A DNA stretch of 64,000 nt. Origin: Hortaea werneckii. Its lineage: Eukaryota; Ascomycota; Dothideomycetes; Mycosphaerellales; Teratosphaeriaceae. The DNA is taken from contig JBAOKB010000024.1 of assembly GCA_037044905.1 (NCBI GenBank), positions 992,001 to 1,056,000 of the forward strand, written 5' to 3'. Below the pieces are notes generated by a model. The model was not told the DNA's origin. It saw only the letters and a program-made list of their open reading frames with translations, and searched no databases. The position numbers were made by a program, and so were the translations under genes. Below are positions 1-11,881 of the stretch, piece after piece. Each line of letters begins with the position of its first letter. Positions within the stretch are counted from its first letter, which is position 1.

Positions 1-23
1 AGTCTATCGTCACATCCACCAAC

Positions 24-2519
24 ATGGACGGCACCGGCAATGGACAGCCAGGTGACTTTGAAGAGCAACTTCGACGCCTGGGTTTGAACGATGGATCGAG
101 GCAAGCTGGTCCTCCCCATGGTGTTGAACAACAGCAGCAGCCGCGAGTTCGTCTTCCGCCACTTGGACCCAACAATTATCAGCAGCACACGCAAGGGCCT
201 GCTGTTGTGCCTTCCGTTCTCTCTGTAGGGACGACGTCCTATAGCCCGCAGCAAGGAGCTTCGCATCGCCAGTATGCAAACGTACCCCCAGTTGCATTTC
301 AAACGCCCTCCTTTCCGCCACATAAGCAAAGCCAGCGAGTACGTCGCATGCAGCCTCAGGCGCCCGTTGGGTCACAATACGGAGGGAGGCCTTATCGACC
401 ACAGCCTAATCAACAGATGGCTCAGCAACGCTCACAGTACACGCAGCAACCGCCTGTCGACCCGAACGCGTTCCAACGCGGGGGACGTGTCGCTGGCTAC
501 TACCAGGGATCAACAGCAGCACCTAGGCAGCTTTTCGATTCGAATGCGAGAGTACCTCCAATCGCAACTTTACGAGAAGATCAAGCTAGACAATCGCAGT
601 ACCTCGAGCGTGTAGCCGATGAACAGGTGCCAATGGTCGAAATGACCCAAGCCGAACGTGATGAGAAAGAAAGCTTCCGCATCAAGCTTCAGGCTGCGAT
701 CGACGAAGTATGCGCGGCAGATTCGGAGAGACTACCATCTGTCTCCCTTCAATGCTTTGGCAGCTTCAAGTCTGGCTTCGCCAGTGCAGGGTCAGATATG
801 GATCTGGTTATAGTATTGCCGGATGAGATCCCAGTCGATGCTCACTTCTCTCTGCTCGAGGATGACCTACCGCGTCTATTAGAGAAGCACTTGCTACAAC
901 TTGGTCACGGGGCCAGACTCCTGTCGCGGACGAGAGTGCCAATTATCAAAATTTGCGAGAAACCAGACCCGTCCCTACTGGACAAGTTGAGGGAGGAGCG
1001 GGAGAAATGGGATCTGCTTCCCAAAGAGAAGAAGTACCCCCACTTGTATCCAGACGCCGGGGAGGATGATGGTAGTGAAGGCGCAGTTGCAGAGACTGAA
1101 TCGAAGACCACGCAACGATCAAAGGAATCAGAGCCTACAGATGAATCCGCATCCAACTTCACTAGCAGCGTTAGCGACAAGTCTGCACAAAAGACAGTCG
1201 GTTCTGAGCAAGCTACAGATCGCAATAATCAGGAACAAACAAAGACCGAAGCTGCTCATGTTCCTTCAGAAGGCGCTGCAGCAAACACAAAACGCCCACA
1301 AAAGCCTTGGACCCGTGAGCGCAAAGCGGGTCCTCTGGACTTCCCTAAGGATGGCGTGGGAATACAAAGCGACATCAACTTTTTCAATCCACTAGGACTT
1401 CACAACACACAATTGCTGAGGTGCTACTCCCTCTGCGACCCGCGCGTGCGCCCGATCGTTCTCTTTGTGAAATCATGGGCCAAAAAGCGCAAGGTGAACA
1501 GCTCGTATTCGGGCACATTGCCTAGCTACGGTTACGTGCTGATGGTCTTGCACTATCTTATGAACATTGCTCAACCACCTGTCATACCGAATCTCCAAAT
1601 GCCCTGGCGTCCACATCAGCAATGCACGCCCCATGGTGCTACTGGGAAGGATGTTGATGGCTGGATAGTCAACTTCTGGCGTAATGAGGAAGAGATTACG
1701 CAAGCTGTGCAGAACGGCCAAATGTCCCCGAACCGTGAGTCCTTGGGCTCTCTGCTAGCCGGTTTCTTCCATTACTACTCTTCAGCAGGTCAAGGTGCGA
1801 GGTTCCATTGGATGCAGCAGGTGATTTCCCTGCGATCACCAGGCGGCATCCTGACCAAGCAAGAGAAAGGCTGGGTCAAAGCAGTCACGGAAGAAAGCGA
1901 AGGAAAGAGGGTTCAGCATCGCTATCTCTTCTGTATTGAAGATCCTTTCGAACTGTCGCATAATGTCGCACGGACTGTCACACATTTTGGTATTGTGGCA
2001 ATACGGGATGAATTCAGACGCGCGAATCGAATTTTGACTGCCCACGGCAGAGGCGAGGTTCCGCATGATGGTGAGCTTTTTGCTGAAGTAGTAGAAGAAG
2101 AACCGCCCGAGAAAACCACCGAGGCGTTGGGATCAGATGGTGCAGCTGATGGTCCTCAATCCGCCGCTGGGTCACAGCCTCCTGTGGGTGGAACTTTGGG
2201 TAATGGCAAGTTCCGAGGTGAAGCTGTGTTCGCTCAGCATCACGGCGGACGCGGTGGTGGGCATCATCTTGCGGCTCGGACAGGCCAACCGCCGCCCAAG
2301 GCGCTGAACACTGAAGACAAAGATGCTTTTCCTGCACTAGGAGCGCCGAAGCCCAAGCCTGCGAAAGGGTTGAAAGCGCCGGACATGAACAAGAATATGC
2401 GTGAGATCTCGGGAGACCGAGCAAAGGCTGTCTTAGATGACTACAAACGGCGACAGGAGGAAGAAATGGGGGAGATTACTGCCGCCGGTGCTGCTGAGGC
2501 TGTGTTAGGTGATGATTGA
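24..2519 (+). CDS. Cid1-type non-canonical poly(A)/poly(U) polymerase
   Basis: Single-exon, 831 aa. Residues ~1-200 are Gln/Pro-rich and disordered. A nucleotidyltransferase core follows: the GSF..G..SDMDL signature (~residues 244-262) supplies the first two metal-binding Asp residues, RVPIIKI follows, and SDINFFNPLGLHN (~450-465) supplies the third Asp. The central and PAP/25A-associated region has SYGYVLMVLHYLM (~505-520) and ESLGSLLAGFF (~575). About 130 acidic, low-complexity residues separate the second and third catalytic Asp regions. The C-terminus is Gly-rich and disordered. The family adds untemplated A or U residues to RNA 3' ends in cytoplasm or nucleus. The order of motifs matches Cid1/Cid13/TUT proteins rather than canonical Pap1. 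The start is the first ATG, but only 23 bases precede it, so an upstream exon outside the window cannot be excluded. Whether it adds A or U cannot be told from sequence. Confidence 0.88.
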   Translation: MDGTGNGQPGDFEEQLRRLGLNDGSRQAGPPHGVEQQQQPRVRLPPLGPNNYQQHTQGPAVVPSVLSVGTTSYSPQQGASHRQYANVPPVAFQTPSFPPHKQSQRVRRMQPQAPVGSQYGGRPYRPQPNQQMAQQRSQYTQQPPVDPNAFQRGGRVAGYYQGSTAAPRQLFDSNARVPPIATLREDQARQSQYLERVADEQVPMVEMTQAERDEKESFRIKLQAAIDEVCAADSERLPSVSLQCFGSFKSGFASAGSDMDLVIVLPDEIPVDAHFSLLEDDLPRLLEKHLLQLGHGARLLSRTRVPIIKICEKPDPSLLDKLREEREKWDLLPKEKKYPHLYPDAGEDDGSEGAVAETESKTTQRSKESEPTDESASNFTSSVSDKSAQKTVGSEQATDRNNQEQTKTEAAHVPSEGAAANTKRPQKPWTRERKAGPLDFPKDGVGIQSDINFFNPLGLHNTQLLRCYSLCDPRVRPIVLFVKSWAKKRKVNSSYSGTLPSYGYVLMVLHYLMNIAQPPVIPNLQMPWRPHQQCTPHGATGKDVDGWIVNFWRNEEEITQAVQNGQMSPNRESLGSLLAGFFHYYSSAGQGARFHWMQQVISLRSPGGILTKQEKGWVKAVTEESEGKRVQHRYLFCIEDPFELSHNVARTVTHFGIVAIRDEFRRANRILTAHGRGEVPHDGELFAEVVEEEPPEKTTEALGSDGAADGPQSAAGSQPPVGGTLGNGKFRGEAVFAQHHGGRGGGHHLAARTGQPPPKALNTEDKDAFPALGAPKPKPAKGLKAPDMNKNMREISGDRAKAVLDDYKRRQEEEMGEITAAGAAEAVLGDD

Positions 2520-2839
2520 CGGGTTGAATAATGATGGGGTCGAACTAGACGCAGAGACGACTTTGTTGCAATTTGCAAGGATGAGTGCATCTCTGACATA
2601 TTCGCGGCTGTAAGGATGGTAGATAGCCACAGCACTACAGTTCGAACTCGATATAGGAATCCTTCGACTAGCAATACCGCTTCATACCCATGAATCCCCG
2701 TTAGCTTTTTCGCTCTTGATGCTACTATATTGTGCCTTCACTTAGCAATACTGCCTCCATAGCAATGAGGTGCGTTCAATTTTTGCGATTAGTATAGCAA
2801 GTTTAGACTCTACTCCCAAAAAGTGCGATACGCAAGCGT
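2520..2839. other. Convergent 3' intergenic region with repeat copy A
   Basis: Lies between the 3' ends of the Cid1-type gene (+) and HGH1 (-). It holds copy A of the dispersed repeat at ~2703-2809 and otherwise nothing I can recognise. Confidence 0.6.
2703..2809 (+). repeat. Dispersed repeat, copy A
   Basis: Shares several ordered blocks with 14320-14451: AGCTTTTTCGCTCT, then GTGCCTT.ACTTA.CAATACTGCCTC, then AATGAG.TGCGT, then TATAGCAAGTTTAGACT. The order and orientation are the same in both copies. Copy A is about 25 bases shorter. There is no ORF. The copy ends about 30 bases from the HGH1 stop codon. Confidence 0.8.
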
Positions 2840-4109
2840 CTAAACAACTTCAACTATCTGATCGTCTTCATCTTCGGGCAGCTCTTGAACCTTTGGTTGC
2901 CCGTCTTGCTGCTGCCCCTCCCCTTCCTCATCTCTCATCAAGACTTGCACAAGACGGTCCACGGCATCCTTGACGTCCTGATTCTCGTGATGCGAGTGAA
3001 GCTCTCGAATAATCGGGTAGACCTTCACCGCCCTCATCCTTTCTCTCCCTTCTCTCGTTGTCGTTAGCAGTAGCAGCGTATCGAGGTGCGTGCAAATGAT
3101 GTCGGCCTGTTTCTCCCTCTCCTTGTCCGGGGAAAGGAGCTGGCATTCGTCAAGCATGCCTTCAGTGTCTTCATCGCTGTACTCCTCGTTACCCATCAGA
3201 GGGAGCAGAAGGTACCCAAGTAGGCCGATACCGCCCTCCTCACTCTGATCAGCTAGGAGACGAGGGTGAGCAGATACGTCGAAGCATGAGTTCTTGATCG
3301 TGTTTGCTACGCCTCTTCGCCTGATTGTCGCAGGATGCTCAGTAAACACTACTAGCTTTGTCAGAGGCACAATCCCCTCGTCCTCCTTGCGGGGAGACAA
3401 GAAGTGCTGGCGTCCCTTTTCATGCTTGGCAAGGTCCGCAAATAGGTAAGAGAGGTAGTTGTAATTGGCGCCGTGCTTGTTATAGCTGCCGTCGGCGCCT
3501 TTCACGAAACAGTCCAGGAGCTGGTCAATAGCTATAGGGGAAGTGGACAATGGTTTCGGTATGTCGCGCTTCTTGGTGAGAAGATTCGTGATAGAGTCAG
3601 ACTTGGCCATGTTGGCGAGGAGCATGCAGTGCTCATCGGCGTTTTTGTCGTTGGCGTCCTGGCCAAAAAGTGTGAGTCCGTGGACAAACGAGAGGCGGCT
3701 GGAAGATAACATACTGTTACTCTGCGCAGCAACGATTCAAGGAACTGGTCATCCCCTGTGAGACTTTTGACGACCTCTCCATCGTCAGAGATGTTGACGA
3801 GCATCGTCAAGGCATTCTTGGCGATGGGTGAATAGTCTCTGATCAAAAGTTTCAAGTCTTTCACAGGCTCCAACTGGTTGCGCTTAAACAACGATGGCTG
3901 GGCTGTTGAGTACCCGACGAGGTTCTCTGCGGCTAGGGTAGTCGTCAGCAATCGAATGGTTCTTTTGCTGTAGTGGCGTCGAGGCGCATACCAATCTGCC
4001 TGATCTGTGTGTTGCCATGATGAAGGAATTCGACGAGCTGGGATTGATGTCAGTTAGGATCCAAGGCGCCCATATCTAGCACGCTTACTTCTTCTAATTC
4101 TGTAGGCAT
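2840..4109 (-). CDS. HGH1: HGH1 family protein (eEF2 folding factor)
   Basis: Four exons reconstructed on the minus strand: 4109-4089, 4037-3992, 3932-3715 and 3658-2840, with GT/AG introns and matching phases, giving ~367 aa. The N-terminus reads MPTELEELVEFLHHGNTQIRQ and continues as AAENLVGYST, matching the start of Hgh1/FAM203 proteins (ARM-like repeats, DUF383). A DUF384-like C-terminal half follows, with RRRGVANTIKNSCFD and GYLLLPLMGNEEYSDED. The protein ends in an acidic tail. In yeast Hgh1 helps fold translation elongation factor eEF2 in the cytoplasm. Length is close to the family norm (~350-395 aa). It is divergent from the golgin gene, sharing about 300 bp of upstream DNA. All frames are intact. 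Confidence 0.9.
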
Positions 4110-4410
4110 TTTGAAGGCTACTCAGGCGACGGCGAATTGTCGTCTGAACGCTGTCACATGCAATGAATTTTAATGTAGACGCTGATCAGTGGTATCGAAA
4201 TCCTACGCTAGCGCTGGAAGGCGAACCGAGCAGTCCGAGTGCTTGTGAGATGTCCAAGCTCGTACGTCTCCCGTTTCACCAATGCCTTCCCCGGCGATCT
4301 TTCCTCCCTGCCGTATTACCAACAATTCTTTGGGACTCTGTATAATAATACCTTGACGATCTTACGCATTATGAGATGCGACACTGGGCTTGCATGACGA
4401 GAACGGCATA
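4110..4410. promoter_or_regulatory. Shared divergent promoter region, HGH1/golgin
   Basis: About 300 bp between the HGH1 start (minus) and the golgin start (plus). It must contain both promoters. No specific element is identifiable by eye. Confidence 0.5.
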
Positions 4411-7400
4411 ATGTTTCAGCGCCTGAAGGGCTTCAACCTGGATTCTTTCCTGGACAGCAAGATAGCTGAAGAACAGGCAAAACAAGGACAGCAAGGATCA
4501 CCATCGCGATCGCCGGTAAAGAGGCAGTCTAGCAATGCTGGGGGTAGAAGCAGCAGCCGGGCAGATTCATCAAGCAGGAGGGCAGGAAGCAGGCTGAGAG
4601 TCGCGGAGGCTGAGGGCGCCGCACCAGCGGGCAAAGGGCCTGATCCAGAGGAGTTTGTGATAGGAGATGATTCTGCGGATATTTCCAGGGCGGCTACGCC
4701 AAAGCCTGCGCAAGAAGGCGAGGAGGGTCCACCTGGAGAGGGTATAGAAAAGAGCAAGCAAGATGAAGACTCGCCCGCGGTTAAGGGTAAGGAGAAAGCG
4801 GACAGTGATGGCTTGCCCGAAGATGTGCGGAAGAAATTGGCGAAATTGGAGCACCTCACGGCGAAATACCAGGACCTTCTTCGCAACTACCGGACGGCAC
4901 ATGCACGAGTATCGGCGATCGAGCCTTTCGAGGCCACTCTACGAGAGCACACCCCGCTCACATCTATTGCTGAACCCGGTGCATTGGTCGAGTTCCTCAA
5001 TCAACGGTCTTTACAGAGTGAGATGGTACTTGAGGAGTTGAAGCGCGTGACAGGCGAAAACAAAGACATTGTCAAAGAGCGCGATGAGTTGAAGACCAAA
5101 CTCGACGAGGCAGAGCGCAAAGCAAAGGAGGCATTTGACGAAGCGGCCGGTCTGCGTGAGCAAAGGGCAAATAAACCGACAGAAGCGCAGAAGTCTGGCG
5201 ATCCTCTTGGTGCTGAGAGTGTGAACGAGCCAGCGAAGTCTGACGATGACAAGCAGGCTGGTGATGAGCTCTTCTCATACGAGGCGGAGCAGAAGAACAG
5301 CATGGAAGAAGAGCTCAAGCAGCTGCAGACTGAGATCGAGTCTCAGAAAGACCGCATAAATGAGCTGTCTACTGAAAATGCCACCCTACGCAATGACTTT
5401 GAGACTTGTAAGGTCGACCTTGATGCGATGCGCGACAAAGTCGGCAGCAAAGAGCATGAGATAGAAGAGCTGCAGAGCACTCTTTCTGTTACCAGAGCCG
5501 AGCTCGACGAAGCGGCTAACGCTCGTGAAAAGGCCAAAGAGCAGGAGCGAGAAGCCGCTGGATCGCTCGTGCAGACTGAGAGCCGCATCGCTGACCTTCA
5601 AGAAAAGCTCAAGAACTATAGCGAATCTCTTGAGCAACGTGAGAGAGAATTGCAGGAGAAGGCCGAGCAGGCTGAGGAGAATCTGAAGAAGTATCAGCAT
5701 GAACACGAGGAGAATCTCAAGAAGGGCAAATATACGCAGCGCGAGGAGAAGGGCATGGAGTCGTTACGCAACCTCGTCAACACCCTTCGGGATGAAGCCA
5801 AGCAGGCCGAGGACTCCAAGAAGCAGACCGAAGCCAAGATGAACGATCTTCACCTGGAAATCAAACGCATGGAATCTGAAGCTGATGCTTCCGCCAACAT
5901 CGTGTCAAGCCTGCGTGGTCACCAGGCTTCTGCTGAAACACTCAAGCGACAATTAGCGAGCGCTGAGCGGGAGCGCGACGATGCGCAGCGCATTGCGGGA
6001 TCCAAGAAGGGCCATGAGTCTGCTGTGGCAAGCTTAAAGAGTCAGTTGAAGCGCGCAGTGGATGATCGCGATCTTGCCTACCAGTCTATCTTGAATTGTG
6101 GCAAGTGTACTCTGCCATCGAAGGACGAAGCCGCAAATCCAGCCGAGATCTCCGCACCGACCGACACTGCTAAAGCACACTCTCGGAAGGGTTCTGAAAC
6201 AGCCGAGCAGACGGAATCCACCCAGCCCGCCGAAGTCAGCACGCCAGCTGCGACCGCTGAGCCAGAAGCTGGAGAAGGGAAGAAAAAGAACAAGAAGAAG
6301 AAGTCCAAGGCTAAGAAGAAGCCAGCGGGAGCTGCGTCAGTCGAAGAAAAGCCGGCCTCTCAGCAACCTGAGACTACGCCGAAACCTTCCATGGACGAAT
6401 TGATCGAGTCACCAGAGAAGACCCAGCAACTTTTGAAGAGCCATGGCGATCCTGCACTGATGCTTAAGATCGTGATGGAATCGGTGAAGAATGCCAAGGC
6501 TGGCCGCGAGGGCCATGAAGATGAGCAGGCAGACGTGATCAGGCATCATGAAGATACCATCTTGGAGCGCGATCAGACTATCCGTGAAAACGCGCGTGTG
6601 ATGTCGGAGAAGGACCAAGAAATCACTTCGCTCAAACAAGCCATTGATGAGAAAGACAAGATTATTGACAAGCTAGAGAAGAAGCTGAAGGGCGAGGAGG
6701 CGCTGCAGGAAGATATAGAATCGTTGAAAGACGACGTCACAGAGCTTGGACAGCAGGCCACGGATGCCAAACACGAGTTGAAGAAGGTCACGGAGGAGAA
6801 ATTCTTCCTACAAGCGTCATTCGATGATCTGCAGACGGAGAGCGACGCAAGCCGGAAAACTTTGAAGGATGCGGAGGCACAGCGTGACGACCTGACCAAG
6901 AAATGTAGCTCGCTCGAAACGGAGATGGCGGAGTTGAAGAGCACTCGGACTACGGACACGAATGCTTCGTCAGAGGAGCTACAGGCTGTCAAAGAGCAGC
7001 TCGAGAACTTGCAGAAGGAGAAGCAATCCCTGATGTTGGCAAAAGACACTGCAGAGAAGCAGGTGGAAGAGATGAAAGCACAGCATACCGCCAGTGGCGC
7101 CGAGTATGAGACCAAGCACAAGTCAATGACTGATGATCTCGAAGGACTCAAGAGCAGGGCGACAGAATTGGAAAAAGATTTGGCGGCCGCGAACTCGCTG
7201 GCACAGACGAGGTTCAAGGACCTCACTGACTTGCGTGAACATCTAAACAAGGTCCAACCGGAGCTTAAAAAATTGAGAGAAGAGTCGACTGAGCTCAAGA
7301 ACGTCAAGAGCGAGCTTGAAAAGTCCAACGGATCTGTAAAGAAGCTTGAGGCCAAGGAGCACGATCTGCGATCTGAAATCGCCGAGTACAAAGCGCAGGG

Positions 7401-8686
7401 TTCAGCCAAGGACAAGGAGATCACGTCACTCAAAGAGTCAGCAAAGAAAAGTGATGAGCGGAGCTCTGCACTCGAAGAGTCATACGAAACCGCTCGGAAA
7501 GACCTTGAGCAGAGTCAAGGTCGTCGGGACGAAGCCATTGAAATGCGCGATAGACTGCAGGCGGACCTTAAAAAGACTGAAGCTGACCTCAAGGCATCAC
7601 GGGACAGCGCGAGCGAATTGGAAAAGTCGATAAGCAAGCTGCGTGAGGAAGCTGAAGGCCTTCGCCGCGAGCTGAAAGCGAACTCTGCCCAACAGGCTAC
7701 CGCGAAAAGCCAGATGGACGGCCACCAAGAGCAGTCGCGTGAACTGGCCGTTCAGATGAAGGAAATCCGTGAGCGGAATGAGAGTCTCGAAGAGGAGCTT
7801 GCTGACGCCCACCGCCTGTTGTCCGAGCGTGGGAGAGAGGGCGAGACTATCAGGAGAATGCTGAACGACGTTGAAGCTCGCGCAGAGAGCCGAGTCAAGG
7901 AAATGCGCGAGCGTCTCGACTTGGCTGTCGAAGAGCGTGATCGCGCCGAGGACGAAGCGAGCGGGATTGGTCGACGAAAGGCTCGTGAGATCGAAGATCT
8001 CAAAACGAAGTTGAAGGATTCAGAGCGTGAAGCAAGCCGTGCTGCCGAAGCACGAGAAGACGCTGAACGCAGGGAACGAGATTTCAAGAGTCGACAGGCG
8101 GACTTGGAGCGTAGGGCTGGTCAAGCTCAAGAAGAGCTCGCAGAGGTCCGGTCCGCCATGGCACAATTGCAAGGCACATTCGATGAGACTGAGCGACAAT
8201 CCCGTGATTTAGAGAAGGAGAAGACAGACTTGCGCAGGATGCTTGAGGAGCGAGAGGCGCGCCTTGAGAAGCTGCAGAAGTCAAGCCGCTCTATGGCAGA
8301 TGAGTTGAGAACGCTGCAATCAGCGAACAAACTACGACAAGGCAGTGTGCAGTCGTCACAGCGCTCGTCATTGGAATCCTCAAGAGTTTCTTCTTCCCGC
8401 GTGGCATCGCCAGCACCGAAGGCAAGCAATGGGGCGCCTGTAGCCACCACGGGAGGCCCAAGCGCGAAGGAGAGCATTGACTACGTCTATTTGAAGAATG
8501 TGCTCCTTCAATTCTTGGAGCAGAAGGAGAAGAAGCATCAAATGCAGCTGGTGCCTGTTTTGGGAATGCTGTTACACTTTGACAAGTAAGTTGATATTTC
8601 CGGCTGATTATCTGGTGATGTGCGCATGCTGACAACTGGCCAGACAAGACCAACAGAAATGGGAAGCAGCTGTTGCGGCAAGGTGA
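4411..8686 (+). CDS. GRIP-domain golgin (Imh1-like)
   Basis: Two exons: 4411 to ~8588, then ~8644-8686 after an intron (GTAAGT...CCAG) that splits the last Lys codon. About 1,400 aa. I chose ATG 4411 because MFQRLKG...DSKIAEEQAK is the usual N-terminus of filamentous-fungal golgins. The open frame runs slightly further upstream, but only from a TTG. Residues ~130-1330 are almost continuous heptad coiled coil, broken by a KKNKKKKSKAKKK basic stretch near residue 640. A Ser-rich linker precedes the GRIP domain, with the motif YLKNVLLQFLEQKEKK followed by LVPVLGMLLHFDK. The GRIP domain binds Arl1-GTP at the trans-Golgi, so this is probably a vesicle tether like Imh1. The second exon supplies QDQQKWEAAVAAR and the stop. 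Confidence 0.9.
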
Positions 8687-9697
8687 TGAGATGTGAGACA
8701 CAGTCAAACTCTGTACGATTGTCTGGGACCGGACAATGCAGGACGAGCTTCTGGCACATCTCCCTTGAACATGCCGTAAGCCTAATGCGCCGCTAAGACG
8801 CCGTCGTCTTGAACGGAGTGCGCCCTTAGATCGCGTTGCCGTGCGTCTGGTCTGGTCGGACGTTGAATCCCTGCACGGAGGCGAGGCTTGGAAGCCACAT
8901 TGACATGGCTTTGGACTCCTCCGATGCGATGCATTATTGTACAATACATGAGTGGCGATTCGCATTGGCTTGAAAATCGTATTATCGTCCTACGAGGTAC
9001 CTACTACCAGTGAAGTCCACTAGCGTATTAGGTCGATCGGCAGTGTATTTACCCCTTTCGAAATCACATACATCTCGTTGTAGTCTCTATGCCGTTCCTG
9101 CGTCTGAATTGTCTGCCAACCTCCACAATAAGCAGGCTGAGGTCAAAATAGAAGTTTGGGTACCTCGTGGCCGTAGAAGGGTTGTGGGAAGATCTTGATA
9201 GATCATTTCGGGGAACATCTTCATCCAATGAGGGGCTGAGTCTAGCCACTGTGGTCGGCTTGCTGCCCAGCGAAGATGGCGTTATTTGAAGCATGATTGT
9301 TGCCTCTTATTCCCTGCGGAAGATGCCATGGTGTAAATTGCGAAGTCACTTGTGAGCCAGTCTACATAGGATGCGTCCGGTATATTGGCAAACCGACGGT
9401 CGATTTGTTATTGATTGATTAAACAAAACTCTCGTCGAGGGTTTGCCTAGCTGGTGGTCATCTCCACACACTGCCCGACCTCCCACGCGCTATCCCAAAG
9501 CACACCTCACTGAGACTTCTGCCGCTCCACTGACGCAAGTACGATCCCGAACATTCACGAGGACGTTTCGCATATCCTTCTGGCTCTTTGGCCTAGACTC
9601 ACTCCCAGCCTGCGAAGTCCTTCCATGCGCCTCTCGTCTGCGATCCCACAATCAACCCTAAAGCCGCCCGAGACGACGTCACTCGCTTAGAGGAGCC
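8687..9697. other. Intergenic, golgin to SRPK
   Basis: About 1 kb without supported coding. The last ~280 bp are pyrimidine-rich, as expected for a fungal promoter or 5' leader of the kinase gene. No repeats or RNA genes seen. Confidence 0.5.
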
Positions 9698-11881
9698 ATG
9701 AATGGATCTGAGAGCCTGAAGAATCAAGCCATATCCAAGGCAAAGGGAGCCATCTCCAGCGGAGGCACACATAAGAACGGAAAAGGTCAGATGAAGAAGA
9801 GAAAGCAAGAGGTACTACATCCGATGCTGCGACTGCCGGGGCAACAGCCAGAGGGACTGACAATCGCGCGATAGGGTCTCCAACCGATCATTACAACAGA
9901 AGGACAGGGCGCGGGAAGCAGTGCAGCGTATGTACCATATCTGCATCAACTCACAAGCACATGCGCGACCTTGAAGCACATACCCCACCGCTCGACACTC
10001 ATCTCCGAAACAGCCCACTCATAGCCACACACGCCGCCGCTACCACCGCCAAATGGCAATGAGCCCCCCGCTAACTTGTCGCAGTGGCCATAGCTCTCCC
10101 CTGAATCACCAGAAAGCGCAATATGGACAAAACATCCACCATTCGCCCTCCGAGTCCGGCTCCTCCGGCGACGAAGGCACCGAGGCCACAGCTGATGAGG
10201 AAGACTCGGAGGATTACTGCAAAGGCGGATACCACCCTGTTCAAGTAGGTGAGCAATACAAGGACGGCAAGTATACAGTGGTTAGGAAGCTGGGTTGGGG
10301 ACATTTCTCGACTGTGTGGCTTTCCAAGGACAACACAAGCGGCAAGCATGTCGCCCTCAAGGTCGTCCGATCGGCCGCCCACTACACTGAGACTGCACTG
10401 GACGAGATCAAGCTGCTGAACAAAGTCGTGGATGCGAACAAGGATCATGCTGGTCGGCAGCATGTGGTCAGCCTGCTCGACTCATTCAATCACCGTGGAC
10501 CGCACGGTATGCACGTGTGTATGGTCTTTGAGGTGCTTGGAGAAAATCTGCTCGGACTGATCAAGCGCTGGAACCACCGTGGCATCCCTATGCCCCTCGT
10601 CAAACAAATCACCAAGCAGGTCTTGCTTGGTTTGGACTACCTCCACCGGGAGTGCGGCATCATCCACACTGACTTGAAACCCGAAAACGTTCTTATAGAA
10701 ATCGGCGACGTCGAGCAGATTGTGAAGACCTACGTCAAAGACAAGGATGCGGACAAGGACCCGAACAGAAACGGCAGGAGGAGGAGAAGAACGCTCATTA
10801 CGGGAAGTCAGCCGCTGCCTAGTCCGCTGAATGCGAACTTTTCGCAGAGTGAAAGCTTCCCCGGCAGTACACAGAGTCTGAACAAGATTGTCAGCGAAGG
10901 CAGTAGTAAAGGTAATCAGCCCGTCTCTGGAACGTCACCAACTGGAGATGGTGCTGAGATGAGTGGTGCTGTAGGCTCGACCACATCCAGCAAGTCCATG
11001 CTCGAGAGCCTAGGCATCAAGCCAGGCGCAGGTGACGCATCCTCGGAAGGTGCTGATGCACAAAAGGAGCGCGAGAAGACCGCGTAAGTCAATTTCCGTT
11101 GAACATTGTTGGAGCTGAAATGACTGATCACAGGCACAGAGACATACTCGCGAACAACGTCTCGGACATGGATCTCGGCAAGTCGCAAGCAGTGAAACCT
11201 AAAGAAGATGGTACGGTGGATGGCATCGACATTATCTCGGTCAAGATCGCAGATCTGGGCAACGCCTGTTGGGTCGGCCACCACTTCACGAACGATATCC
11301 AGACGCGGCAGTATCGCTCGCCGGAGGTCATTCTTGGCGCGAAATGGGGCGCCAGTACCGACGTTTGGAGCATGGCTTGCATGGTAAGTCAGCAAAACCA
11401 ACTGATACACAGTATGTATAGCCAACTGACACGCCATAAGGTGTTCGAGCTCATCACAGGTGACTACCTGTTTGACCCGCAATCCGGCACGAAGTACGGC
11501 AAAGACGACGACCATATTGCGCAGATCATCGAGTTGCTCGGCACATTCCCGAAGAGTCTCTGTATATCAGGTAAATGGTCGCAGGAGATATTCAACCGCA
11601 AAGGCGAGCTCCGAAACATTCACAGGCTGCGGCACTGGGCGCTTCCCGACGTCCTGCGGGAGAAGTACCACTTCAGCATCGAAGAGAGCAAGAGGATCTC
11701 TGATTTCCTGCTTCCAATGCTTGAACTTCTACCGTCAGAGCGTGCGAATGCGGGCGGTATGGCGAACCATGCATTCATGGATGGCACGAGGGGAATGGAT
11801 AGCATCAAGCTTGATGTCGAAGTTGGCAGCAGAGGCGAAGGCATGGAGGGATGGGCGACAGAGGTCAAGAAGGCGCGGTAG
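9698..11881 (+). CDS. SR protein kinase (SRPK; Sky1/Dsk1 family)
   Basis: Five exons: 9698-9811, 9875-9927, 10085-11083, 11134-11383 and 11441-11881. Phases agree and give 618 aa. The start ATG in exon 1 gives MNGSESLKNQ. The Ser/acidic region and EDYCKGGYHPVQVGE motif that precede SRPK kinase domains follow. Kinase motifs: KLGWGHFSTVWL (Gly loop), VALKVVRSA (Lys), HTDLKPENVL (catalytic loop), a ~150-aa low-complexity spacer, then KIADLGNACWV (DLG in place of DFG, typical of SRPK) and TRQYRSPEVILG. The interrupted kinase domain and HTD...DLG signature identify SRPK. The family phosphorylates Arg-Ser dipeptides in RNA-processing factors and shuttles between cytoplasm and nucleus. The two small 5' exons would be missed by single-ORF calling. 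Confidence 0.93.

Noticed and set aside
4390..4410. Extended golgin start at 4390
   Set aside because: The first codon is TTG; MFQRLKG at 4411 is the typical family start.
6573..7433. 286-codon minus-strand frame
   Set aside because: Antisense to the golgin coiled coil; Ser/Ala/Leu composition mirrors Glu/Lys codons.
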